A DNA stretch of 64,000 bases. Source: Candidatus Babeliales bacterium (GTDB taxonomy: Bacteria; Babelota; Babeliae; Babelales; Vermiphilaceae). The stretch covers positions 62,001-126,000 of the forward strand of contig JAGVLK010000003.1 of assembly GCA_020049835.1 (NCBI GenBank), written 5' to 3'. The stretch's first letter is position 1. Each line of letters opens with the position of its first letter. Under the pieces are notes generated by a model. That model was not told the origin of the DNA, made no database searches, and worked only from the letters and a program-made list of their open reading frames with translations. A program made the position numbers and the translations under genes. Positions 48,410 through 56,546 of this stretch are shown in pieces.

Positions 48410-48898
48410 ATGAATCAGATTATGCACCGCACACGCAATAGCATGCCGGAAAAAAAACGTATAGAATTGGCTGCAATGTTAAACCAATCACTTGCTGACA
48501 CACTAGATCTGTATAACCAAGCAAAGCAAGCACACTGGAACATTAAAGGACAAAATTTTATTGCTATGCACAAACTACTTGATGATCTTGCAGAAGGATT
48601 AGTTGAACAGGTAGATATCATTGCAGAACGCGTTACCGGTCTTGGTGGCACTGCGTATGGCACCACGCAACATATTGCTCAAGCAACACACCTACGCGCA
48701 TATCCGCTTGATATCTTTGCCATCAACGATCATATTGAGCATCTAACGCAAAACATTGCCATATTGGGCGAAATGACGCGTACTAATATCGATAAAACCG
48801 ATGAATTAGATGATTTTGGCACGAATGATCTCTATATCGATCTTATTCGTTTTCTTGATAAATATATGTGGTTCTTGGAAGCACACATACAAAAATAA
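48410..48898 (+). CDS. dps: Dps-family ferritin-like DNA-protection protein
   Basis: 162 residues. Dps forms a 12-mer shell that oxidises and stores iron and shields DNA. The inter-subunit ferroxidase ligands have canonical spacing: His42, His54, Asp69 and Glu73 (in AHWNIKGQNFIAMHK and VDIIAERVTG). A short N-terminal tail with few Lys suggests weak DNA binding. Start at 48410 (GGAGA upstream); a second Met at residue 5 is also possible. The zinc-ribbon gene follows after 45 bp and both end at the hairpin at 49157. Confidence 0.95.
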   Translation: MNQIMHRTRNSMPEKKRIELAAMLNQSLADTLDLYNQAKQAHWNIKGQNFIAMHKLLDDLAEGLVEQVDIIAERVTGLGGTAYGTTQHIAQATHLRAYPLDIFAINDHIEHLTQNIAILGEMTRTNIDKTDELDDFGTNDLYIDLIRFLDKYMWFLEAHIQK

Positions 48899-48943
48899 AG
48901 TTTTAAATCTACCGCTTATTAAAATTAAAAGGAAGGTCCGCTC

Positions 48944-49150
48944 ATGGTCAAAGCAGGAGATACATTTAACATTGGCGAAATTTGCCCGGAATCCGGTGTC
49001 TATAGAATTAAAACAGCCAGTTGCAAAGCTAATGCCGGCTGTACTATATCAAAGGAACAATTAACTATCCCTTTGGTTAAAGGTAAGACATTCCCTCCAT
49101 GCAAAAATTGTCATGGTGTCATTGTATGGGAATTCGTAAAAAAAGCATGA
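48944..49150 (+). CDS. YjzC-like zinc-ribbon protein
   Basis: 68 residues. It has the YjzC-type start (VKAGDTFNIGEICPESGVY) and an end FPPCKNCHGVIVWEF, with five Cys, including a CxxC knuckle, consistent with a small zinc ribbon. Function unknown. AAGGAAGG precedes the ATG. It sits directly after dps and is likely co-transcribed. Confidence 0.75.
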   Translation: MVKAGDTFNIGEICPESGVYRIKTASCKANAGCTISKEQLTIPLVKGKTFPPCKNCHGVIVWEFVKKA

Positions 49151-49156
49151 CTTTAG

Positions 49157-49178
49157 AAAAGCCTCTCAGGAGGCTTTT
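49157..49178 (+). terminator. Terminator after the dps operon
   Basis: 9-bp stem AAAAGCCTC / GAGGCTTTT with a TCAG loop and T-run. Confidence 0.85.
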
Positions 49179-49187
49179 TATATCGCT

Positions 49188-49928
49188 CTATTTACCTTCA
49201 GGCACAACAACGAGCGTTCCAAGCCCTTCTTGCGCAACAAACTGTGCAAGACGTTCTCGATTAAGTACTAAATAGGGCACATAATGTGTAATAAGCTTTT
49301 GGCATCCGCACATCGCATGATGAAACAGTTGAACATGCAGTTCATTGGTAATTTGTAAATTTCTTTTTAAAAATTTACGTTTCAATCGTTCAGGCGCTAC
49401 AATCGAAACAGCACAACCGGAAGTATAAGTTTCCACATCTACCAATATATCATCCACTTGTTGTGTTGCTTCCGGACGCTCTTGTTTAAGTTCCTTTGTT
49501 ACTTCTTGCAACGCTTTTGTTGCCGCACATCTGTAACCAAAATCAGAAAATTCCGGCGCACGCTTTAATACTTCATCTCGTGCGCGGGTAGTCAAATCTT
49601 TATTCGGACCTACAATAAAACCCAAACCGGCTCTGGCATCCCAATATTTGTAACGCTGTTTTGATCTAAAAAAACTTCCATTTCTACCGCCGACAATACT
49701 CTTGCACCCACTATGCAGTTTGCCTTCAGTAACAACTTTCTCCCAAACAACTACAGGCTCAAAATATTGAGGGACGCCGTGCATAGGCATATGATGCACC
49801 TCAATGCAATCCTGAAATCGTAATATTGGCTCAGCTGACGAACTTGCAACTTGGCTTCGCTCAGCTGCGCCCAGTACACAAGCCGTAACCAAGCATAATA
49901 CAATCATTCGATACTTTTTGTAGATCAT
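49188..49928 (-). CDS. Exported protein of unknown function
   Basis: 246 residues from the ATG at 49928, which has AAGG 5 nt upstream; the ATG at 49940 (four residues longer) is an alternative. The signal peptide ends CVLGAAERS. The body has several Cys (CIEV, GCKSIVGG, YRCAATKAL, SGCAVSIV, CGCQKL) that could form disulfides after export. No family is recognised. Confidence 0.65.
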   Translation of the reverse strand: MIYKKYRMIVLCLVTACVLGAAERSQVASSSAEPILRFQDCIEVHHMPMHGVPQYFEPVVVWEKVVTEGKLHSGCKSIVGGRNGSFFRSKQRYKYWDARAGLGFIVGPNKDLTTRARDEVLKRAPEFSDFGYRCAATKALQEVTKELKQERPEATQQVDDILVDVETYTSGCAVSIVAPERLKRKFLKRNLQITNELHVQLFHHAMCGCQKLITHYVPYLVLNRERLAQFVAQEGLGTLVVVPEGK

Positions 49929-50117
49929 AATGGCCTTCATCGTTATAAGTATTTACCGCGTTAAATTTTGCATCAATATAACAAACAATTATTGATCCTT
50001 CAATTAGCGATAGCGAGTATAACAATTAAAATATCCCAATGTGTTGCGTTAAGCAAAAAAAAACAGCATTATTGAGAGAGCCAAATGTTCCAATCAGAGC
50101 ATCAAAAAGGAAGCATA

Positions 50118-52448
50118 ATGGTAATTACAAATAGATGGGCATACATCTTTGCATGTGTAGCATCTCTCTGTAATGCAATGTATTCAAGCAATGATGAGCA
50201 TGATCCCTATCACGCTATAGACAAATTATTTCAAGATGCACCAGACCTTTCTTATGCTGTGCAAAAGCGCACCTGCCACCCCTCTCTTGCTCCCATTGAC
50301 AGCCCAAATCATAAACGTCTGCGTAGTGGCCGTGAATGTACACCATCCGAGTTGAATACGGTATCTTCACAAATTCAATCGCTCGAATCAAGACTGGCAA
50401 TAGCAACTAATCACATTGCACTCTGTAATACACAATTACAAAAAATAACTGTGTCTCCTGCAAGCGCGAGTAGTAACAAATTTGAACTCGCACATGAACT
50501 GGAACTTATAGTTGATACGCATGATGAAGATTTAAAAAACCTGCATAAACAGATAACAGAGTTGGAACAACAGATAGAACTGATGGGCAAAGAACAAAAA
50601 AAAATGAGTCCGCAAAAAATCGCAACACTGTGTACTCATGTAAAGGAATTACAGGATAAAATCGCACATGCAAAACTACGGGATGAATCATTTACGCGCG
50701 CATTAAAAACGCATAGCTCACAATTAAAATCGTTACAAGAAAGTATCACATCACACGAAACAAGATTACAAAAATTGCGCGCAGACCTTACTAAATCAGA
50801 CGACAACAGAAAAACAATCACGGCAGAACTCATCAATCTTGCCCAACGAATAGAAACGTCATCTCCTCAATTTGCTCCACTCCAAGAAGTCTTAAATAAG
50901 CACGATGACCGATTTCTCAATCTTACGCGCACACAACAAACGCTGCAAACTGAACTAGAACAGCTCAAAGAACGTGAACAACAAGTAGCTGAACAACTAC
51001 AGACATTTGAACCCACCATGCAGCAAGCTTTGGCTACACATAGTGATGACGTGCGTACACTCTGCATTACCTTAGAACAGAAACTTAATGCGCAACTGCA
51101 AACAGTGCAAGATGTAACACGTGGCCATACACAAGACATTACTATTGTCACTGAAGAACTTGAACAGCTCAAAAATCTTGCGCTTTCATATGCCGAGTTC
51201 CATGAACAATCAACTACAACACTCGATGAGCATACAACTAAACTCAAAGAACATGCCGATGAATTTAAAGAAATTGATACCGATCTTGTAGATATTCATG
51301 AACAACTGGCGCAGGAACGTCAACAAGTCGCCGCTCTTATTGCTTGGCAACAAACTTTTAATCCAACTACTATGCAGCATACAATAGATATACATGATAG
51401 TAGTTTGCAACAACTCAATGATGATATATCTGGTATACGCTCAGAACTACAGCAAACACAACAGGTACAACAAGCACAAGCAAGCTCCAGCAGCCAGCAA
51501 TCTTCTGATCAACAAATACTCTCCACGCGCATTGATATCCATGCACAAGAAATAGAGACACTCAAAAATGCACTCACATTAAAAGATGACTACATAGCAC
51601 AGCACCAACAAACATACGATCAACGATTCCAAGAGCTGCACACCATTGTCCAGACACAAAATAGTATGCTCGTACAATTGCGTGATGAACTACAGAGCAC
51701 ATGCGCAGACATGCAACAGCTGCAACAAGCACAGTCCAGCCAAGAATCAACGCCCAATGTGTCGTTCATTTGTACAATGCTCAATACACATGCTGAAGAG
51801 ATACAACAACTTAAACTGGCTCTGGCTTCACAAGCGTGCAATACAGTACAACAAAACATCGTTGAACCAACTCAACCCATAGCAGCTATACACTATCAAG
51901 TTACCGACGATACATATTGGGATTATGATGAACCATATATACCAACATCACCTTTGATGCTCCCCCCAATAATAAATGACAACGAAAGTGCACCATTACC
52001 CGAAATTAAGCCCAGTTACGCATCGCTCTATAATGAACTTACACAACCTATAGATCCCATGGAGGCATTAGCACGTGAATGGATGGGAAGTCTTTATCAA
52101 CAAATAGTATCAGGATTAGCTTTTACAACAGCAGTTGAACGCATGAACAGTATGTTATCACAAATCCCTAATCATTATCAACTTGCACATCGTATACGTA
52201 TGAGATTAACAAGCTGTTATCTGGATAAATTCAAAAAAACAGGAGACCGACAGTTTCTGGATAAAGCTCTGGAAATTTACAGTTTAATTGAAAAAAATGA
52301 ACTAGGAGCACAAATGTACGGAACGTACCGACTTCCGGATGCGAATCGATGTCATACTCAACTAACAAAAACATTAGAGGAGACAATAAAAAAATCAAAA
52401 ACAATAACTACTACAACAAATTATCGTACCATAGCACCGAAAGGATAA
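50118..52448 (+). CDS. Exported long coiled-coil protein, first gene of the Ser-rich array
   Basis: 776 residues from the ATG at 50118 (AAAGGAAG upstream). The signal peptide is MVITNRWAYIFACVASLCNA. A basic motif HKRLRS lies near residue 65. A coiled coil of roughly 500 residues follows (about 85-600), built from Leu/Gln/Glu heptads. The C-terminal ~110 residues form a helical, TPR-like domain (MEALAREWMGSLYQQI ... MYGTYRLPDA). The start, the tail and even the 5' leader are shared with the last gene of the array (56547-57914). Function unknown. Confidence 0.82.
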   Translation: MVITNRWAYIFACVASLCNAMYSSNDEHDPYHAIDKLFQDAPDLSYAVQKRTCHPSLAPIDSPNHKRLRSGRECTPSELNTVSSQIQSLESRLAIATNHIALCNTQLQKITVSPASASSNKFELAHELELIVDTHDEDLKNLHKQITELEQQIELMGKEQKKMSPQKIATLCTHVKELQDKIAHAKLRDESFTRALKTHSSQLKSLQESITSHETRLQKLRADLTKSDDNRKTITAELINLAQRIETSSPQFAPLQEVLNKHDDRFLNLTRTQQTLQTELEQLKEREQQVAEQLQTFEPTMQQALATHSDDVRTLCITLEQKLNAQLQTVQDVTRGHTQDITIVTEELEQLKNLALSYAEFHEQSTTTLDEHTTKLKEHADEFKEIDTDLVDIHEQLAQERQQVAALIAWQQTFNPTTMQHTIDIHDSSLQQLNDDISGIRSELQQTQQVQQAQASSSSQQSSDQQILSTRIDIHAQEIETLKNALTLKDDYIAQHQQTYDQRFQELHTIVQTQNSMLVQLRDELQSTCADMQQLQQAQSSQESTPNVSFICTMLNTHAEEIQQLKLALASQACNTVQQNIVEPTQPIAAIHYQVTDDTYWDYDEPYIPTSPLMLPPIINDNESAPLPEIKPSYASLYNELTQPIDPMEALAREWMGSLYQQIVSGLAFTTAVERMNSMLSQIPNHYQLAHRIRMRLTSCYLDKFKKTGDRQFLDKALEIYSLIEKNELGAQMYGTYRLPDANRCHTQLTKTLEETIKKSKTITTTTNYRTIAPKG

Positions 52449-52453
52449 AAACT

Positions 52454-52882
52454 ATGAAAATATTACAACACCAAATAATAATGGGCTTTATGAGCATAAC
52501 GCTTTATGCAGCAGATAATTCGCATCTGTCAACATCATCAGTAAGTTCATCATCAAGTTTGAACCGATACAAAAGAATGTCTCCATCATATAGCCTACAT
52601 AATGAAGATTCTAACCCTGCATCCAAACATCAACGAACAAGAATCTCACCACCTCTGCAGGAAGCGGCGGATATATCAATAAGCACACAAGATTTGGATA
52701 ATATCGTATACGCTTTAGATCAACAAGCACTTGCACTTACCCGTGCAGTAACTACATTTTTACACCAACTAGATCAGTTAGCTTGCACTGTAGAGCAAAC
52801 ATCCATGCCCCAAACGGAGTCGTTAGCCGGGACCACTACACATGAAGTTGATATCATAGAATATTTAGCACAGGAACAATAG
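52454..52882 (+). CDS. Exported Ser-rich protein of the array (short member)
   Basis: 142 residues from the ATG at 52454, 5 bp after the previous stop (AAGGAT upstream). A signal peptide ends near LYAADN. A Ser run (SSVSSSSSLNRYKR), the basic motif SKHQRTR and a short Leu-heptad coiled coil follow. It lacks the C-terminal helical domain of its neighbours, so it may be a truncated member. Its TAG stop overlaps the GTG start of the next gene. Confidence 0.65.
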   Translation: MKILQHQIIMGFMSITLYAADNSHLSTSSVSSSSSLNRYKRMSPSYSLHNEDSNPASKHQRTRISPPLQEAADISISTQDLDNIVYALDQQALALTRAVTTFLHQLDQLACTVEQTSMPQTESLAGTTTHEVDIIEYLAQEQ

Positions 52883-53262
52883 TGATAATTTTTGTAAACA
52901 AGCGTACATATGTAGTATTAACCATCTCTCTCTATGCAACGATATGTGCTGCAGATCCAGTCTGGGAATCTGCTTTAGATTTATTTATGCTTCCACCGTT
53001 GCATTCAGAATCGAGTTATCTGTTTTCATCTCCATTGTCATTTGGTACTTCATCATGCAGCAGTTCTTCAGATGATGATTCTTCTTATGCATCCGATCCT
53101 GAATCGGATGAAGCATCATTGGCAAAATATATAAAAAAGGAACACCCTGAATCATTGCCAGAACATACACCATTATATGAACATACTATGCGACTATTAC
53201 ATTTACCAGTTCCTGCATCTTCTGGATTATCCCCCAAAAAAAAGAACTGTGTCAAAAAATAA
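52882..53262 (+). CDS. Exported Ser/Asp-rich protein of the array, 5' part of a frameshifted gene
   Basis: 126 residues if read without a shift. The GTG at 52882 overlaps the previous stop (TAGTG). The signal peptide ends TICAAD. A Ser/Asp-rich region follows (SSSSDDDSSYASDPESDEA) and then LSPKKKNCVKK and a stop. A -1 shift at 53238-53244 (A AAA AAG, in the correct phase) continues into the frame up to 53813. That would give about 310 residues, close to the 313 of the next paralogue, whose coiled-coil segment matches the joined sequence. See the entry at 53244. Confidence 0.72.
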   Translation: MIIFVNKRTYVVLTISLYATICAADPVWESALDLFMLPPLHSESSYLFSSPLSFGTSSCSSSSDDDSSYASDPESDEASLAKYIKKEHPESLPEHTPLYEHTMRLLHLPVPASSGLSPKKKNCVKK

Positions 53263-53813
53263 AAGATTTACAATTTCATTTAATCGCTCTTACCCATGCT
53301 GTTGCTACATTGCAAAAACGACAACATCATATTTTATCCTGCAATCAAACTATTCAATTACCCCTTGAAGACCTTGTACAATCATGGCAGAAAACAGCCT
53401 CACAAGTTACGCTTGCATCACCAGAACACGCTCTAAATATTGTTGATTCATTTTTGAAAGCATTGCCATTAACATTGCGTTACAATGAACATTTCCTTGT
53501 TCAGCACATTCTTTTATCGAAGGCAAATTTGTATTATAAACGGTTCGTTCTCTGGGAACAACAAAGTTGCAATAGTATGCCAGATCATATACGCATACAA
53601 GCTCAACATCTTTATTTTAAGCAATCACAACATTTTCTGAGCTCAGTAGATCCAAAACTTCTCAAAACAGAATCGATGGATCCTATAACATGTAGTACAG
53701 CACAACATACCTATAGTAATCTTAAACTTCTAATAGATCGGGATGAACAACGAATAGTACAAAAGGTAAAAGATCTCAGCGAAAATAGTGCATTTTTATC
53801 AATGATATCCTAA
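53244..53813 (+). CDS. 3' part of the frameshifted array gene (coiled coil plus C-terminal helical domain)
   Basis: This frame opens directly at the slippery site with GAA CTG TGT and reads ELCQKIKDLQFHLIALTHAV, then ATLQKRQ, LEDLVQSWQKT and FLVQHILLSKANLYYKRF. The next gene has ICEQL-type, ATLQKQ, CDELVDIWYKT and FFVQHIFLTKAELWYKRY in the same order. It has no ribosome binding site or ATG of its own (only a TTG at 53310), so it is unlikely to be a separate gene. Either programmed -1 frameshifting or A8 slippage joins it to 52882-53243, or the gene is freshly broken. Confidence 0.72.
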   Translation, partial: ELCQKIKDLQFHLIALTHAVATLQKRQHHILSCNQTIQLPLEDLVQSWQKTASQVTLASPEHALNIVDSFLKALPLTLRYNEHFLVQHILLSKANLYYKRFVLWEQQSCNSMPDHIRIQAQHLYFKQSQHFLSSVDPKLLKTESMDPITCSTAQHTYSNLKLLIDRDEQRIVQKVKDLSENSAFLSMIS

Positions 53814-53827
53814 AAGAAGTAAATTCT

Positions 53828-54769
53828 ATGAATTTTATTCTCTACTTATTGATCATGATAAGTTTTATCAATAAAACAGTATTGGCATCAGATTCCGATT
53901 CTGATGCTAATATATCTCATTTAGTAAGCATCGATAGCCCATGGAATCCTGCAATGTTTATATTTCCTGGAGAAAGTCCTTCAGTTGAGTATCATGCAAC
54001 AGTTGCAACCACACCTTCTCCACTAAAGAAAAATGATACAAAAAGAACATTTATCCACATAACAACTTCCTCATCATCCTCACCATCATACTCATCAAGC
54101 TCATCATACACCAGCAGCTCGTTGGATAGTGAAGATGAACCAAGAGCGAAACATCAAAAAACATCAATATACGTACAGCAAACGGCACCATGTGATATCA
54201 TGCATTTGGCATTTCCACCGGTAGAATCTAATATACCTATGAGTATACATCAGGTATGTGAACAGCTCAGTATACTACGAACACGTATGGAAGAACTTTC
54301 CAGTACCGTTGCAACATTACAAAAACAACTGCAATCGGGATCTTATCTGAATGTATCACCATCCCTAACATGCGATGAATTGGTAGATATATGGTATAAA
54401 ACCATACCTCAATTTGTACATGCAACTCCTGATGATGCTTTACGTATAACTGATGAATTTCTCGCAGGTTTACCGCCGGAACATAACTGTCGGCATCACT
54501 TTTTTGTGCAACATATATTTCTGACCAAAGCAGAACTCTGGTATAAAAGATATACGCTGCATCTGACACCCTCCTATCAAAGCCTCCCTGCATATCATTC
54601 ATTGCAGGTGCATGAATCGCTCAAACATGCGCACTATTATTTTAAGCTTGTAGACCCTGTATTGCTCGGTTCAGACAAAATTCACCATACAAAGATAGCG
54701 GCCGCTTTACAACATTACCTGGACTTAAATAAACAGCTACGGCTCGCTCAACGACATATTAGTAGGTAG
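53828..54769 (+). CDS. Exported Ser-rich coiled-coil protein of the array
   Basis: 313 residues. A signal peptide (about 1-20, ending TVLASD), acidic Ser/Asp start (SDSDSDAN), a long Ser run (about 80-100), DSEDEP and the basic AKHQKTS follow. A short coiled coil (about 145-170, ATLQKQ) and the C-terminal helical domain (LTCDELVDIWYKTIP, then FVQHIFLTKAELWYKRYTL) complete it. It is the intact paralogue of the frameshifted gene before it, 14 bp downstream. Confidence 0.75.
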   Translation: MNFILYLLIMISFINKTVLASDSDSDANISHLVSIDSPWNPAMFIFPGESPSVEYHATVATTPSPLKKNDTKRTFIHITTSSSSSPSYSSSSSYTSSSLDSEDEPRAKHQKTSIYVQQTAPCDIMHLAFPPVESNIPMSIHQVCEQLSILRTRMEELSSTVATLQKQLQSGSYLNVSPSLTCDELVDIWYKTIPQFVHATPDDALRITDEFLAGLPPEHNCRHHFFVQHIFLTKAELWYKRYTLHLTPSYQSLPAYHSLQVHESLKHAHYYFKLVDPVLLGSDKIHHTKIAAALQHYLDLNKQLRLAQRHISR

Positions 54770-54862
54770 TGCAAGTAACCAATGCTAACCTGTTGAATAA
54801 ATATAAAATAAGTGCATATTAAAAGGTGTTTTAGCATTTACAACATAAAGGAAAAACTCCAG

Positions 54863-55630
54863 ATGTGCATTCCATTTTTTTTCATATGCATTGTATTGGC
54901 AACACATAATGTATATGCATCAGACACAGATTGGCATTATTTTGATACTGAAGTTCACCATACATCCGGTCAACCGGCAACACCGCCTGATGAACGTGGG
55001 ATCATCTTGGAACTACCAATATTTGGACCCACAAATGCATCATCAGAAGATGATATTTCATGTTCATCATCAAGTTTTGAACCAATATCTAAACGACAAA
55101 AAACAGCGTCTCAACTTATGTCAACGCAACATGGGCAAGCATTCGAGCAAACTCAACAGTTATTAAAAGAAGAGCTGCGCGCCACTAAGAAAAAATTACA
55201 TGCATTAGACAAAAAAGTTAGAAATTTAGAACGACGAAAACCAATATCCCACTATACACAAAAAATCCATCGTCTGAGAAAGCGAACTAACAATAATTCT
55301 CAAGCGATACAACGCTTGGAAAATTTAGACCTAGCATACACTCTGGAACCTTTTAGACGAGTCTGGCAACGAGTATCATCATCGTTTGACCAACTCCCAA
55401 CGCAAACGGTACTTGATAATATCAACGATTTTATCACAATTTTACCCCGTACTTTTTTTACTGTTGATAATCTCCTCATGCAGAGTATTCTTGCAAGTAA
55501 ATCGGAATATGTATATCGACTCTATAAAGAAAAAGTTGAACCTACAGATGTAGTTGAAACTGCTGAAGAAAAACAACAACTACTTGATACTGCAACAGCC
55601 TTTTTGGCAAATCATCTACAAAAAAAATAA
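54863..55630 (+). CDS. Exported Ser-rich coiled-coil protein of the array
   Basis: 255 residues from the ATG at 54863 (AAAGGA upstream). The signal peptide ends NVYASD. Acidic/Ser patch SSEDDISCSSSSFEP, then the basic motif SKRQKTAS, a Lys/Arg-rich coiled coil (about 95-165) and a version of the C-terminal helical domain (LEPFRRVWQRVSSSFDQLP, LLMQSILASKSEYVYRLY). An upstream in-frame start at 54812 is less likely. Confidence 0.72.
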   Translation: MCIPFFFICIVLATHNVYASDTDWHYFDTEVHHTSGQPATPPDERGIILELPIFGPTNASSEDDISCSSSSFEPISKRQKTASQLMSTQHGQAFEQTQQLLKEELRATKKKLHALDKKVRNLERRKPISHYTQKIHRLRKRTNNNSQAIQRLENLDLAYTLEPFRRVWQRVSSSFDQLPTQTVLDNINDFITILPRTFFTVDNLLMQSILASKSEYVYRLYKEKVEPTDVVETAEEKQQLLDTATAFLANHLQKK

Positions 55631-55638
55631 GATATTTT

Positions 55639-56466
55639 ATGCTTACAATCTCAATACCGCATACCTTTATCATATGCTTACTCTCGACAGCAACTATTTT
55701 AAGCAGTTCCTCTTCAAGGAGCAAAAGATCACGCGTCTCTGCAACATCCGCTTCTAAACGCCAACTAACAGTGTATTCATATTCACCATCAACAATGCCA
55801 GGTTCTGCAATGGCTGAGCCAACAACGTTATTGCTCTCAGCTTCTACGGAAATTCAACCATCACTTGATGTGGGTGGCGTTATCAATACCTTTCGTGATC
55901 CGATCACGTTACTCAGATTGGCTGCTGCAAAAGTTGTTATGCAGCCGCAAGGGATTTACCTAGAACCGAGATTAAGCGGTAAAAAATACCTGGATGCATT
56001 TGCGCCGTTAGCAGAACTTTTGAGTCCCACGTTTAATTTGTATCATTTAGATGCTCAATGGCAAACATTAATTGAAACTATCGCCAATTGTCCTGATCTA
56101 TCATTAGCATGCAAACAAGCAGACGATTTTATTGCTCAACTAGAACGCACCCGCATAAATGGCAGCTTTGATTTTGCAGCACGAACGCTTCTTGCTAAAG
56201 CTCATCGTCTGGCAAACGAAGGGTTACATGCACTTGAACAGAAAGATCATGTACAAGCAAAGGAGTATTTGCAGCATGCAACGGTATTATATTATAAGTT
56301 GCGACCACTAAATTTGACCACCAAAGTAATTTATAATGATGCTTTCGTCCTTGATGCTTGTGTTGTACTTCCGGATCTAACGCCGGATTTTATGCGACTG
56401 CAAACCTGTTTGCGTATCATGGGTACCATTGCAACTCAAGTTCCACCAAAAGCTGACCTCCAGTGA
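55639..56466 (+). CDS. Exported Ser-rich protein of the array
   Basis: 275 residues, 8 bp after the previous stop and with only a weak ribosome binding site. The signal peptide (MLTISIPHTFIICLLSTATI) runs straight into SSSSSRSKRSRVS and SASKRQLT, two basic clusters. The C-terminal ~150 residues are helical, with TLLAKAHRLANEGLHALEQK in the position of the repeat domain of its neighbours. It is the most divergent member. Confidence 0.65.
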   Translation: MLTISIPHTFIICLLSTATILSSSSSRSKRSRVSATSASKRQLTVYSYSPSTMPGSAMAEPTTLLLSASTEIQPSLDVGGVINTFRDPITLLRLAAAKVVMQPQGIYLEPRLSGKKYLDAFAPLAELLSPTFNLYHLDAQWQTLIETIANCPDLSLACKQADDFIAQLERTRINGSFDFAARTLLAKAHRLANEGLHALEQKDHVQAKEYLQHATVLYYKLRPLNLTTKVIYNDAFVLDACVVLPDLTPDFMRLQTCLRIMGTIATQVPPKADLQ

Positions 56467-56546
56467 ATTTGTTGCGTTCCTCATAAAAAAACAGCATTAT
56501 GGTGAGAGTTTAATGTTCCACTCAATGCATATAAGAAGGATACGCA

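Noticed and set aside
53310-53813. An independent gene starting with TTG at 53310
   Set aside because: There is no ribosome binding site, and homology to the neighbouring paralogue continues upstream of the TTG to the slippery site, so it is the 3' part of the previous gene.
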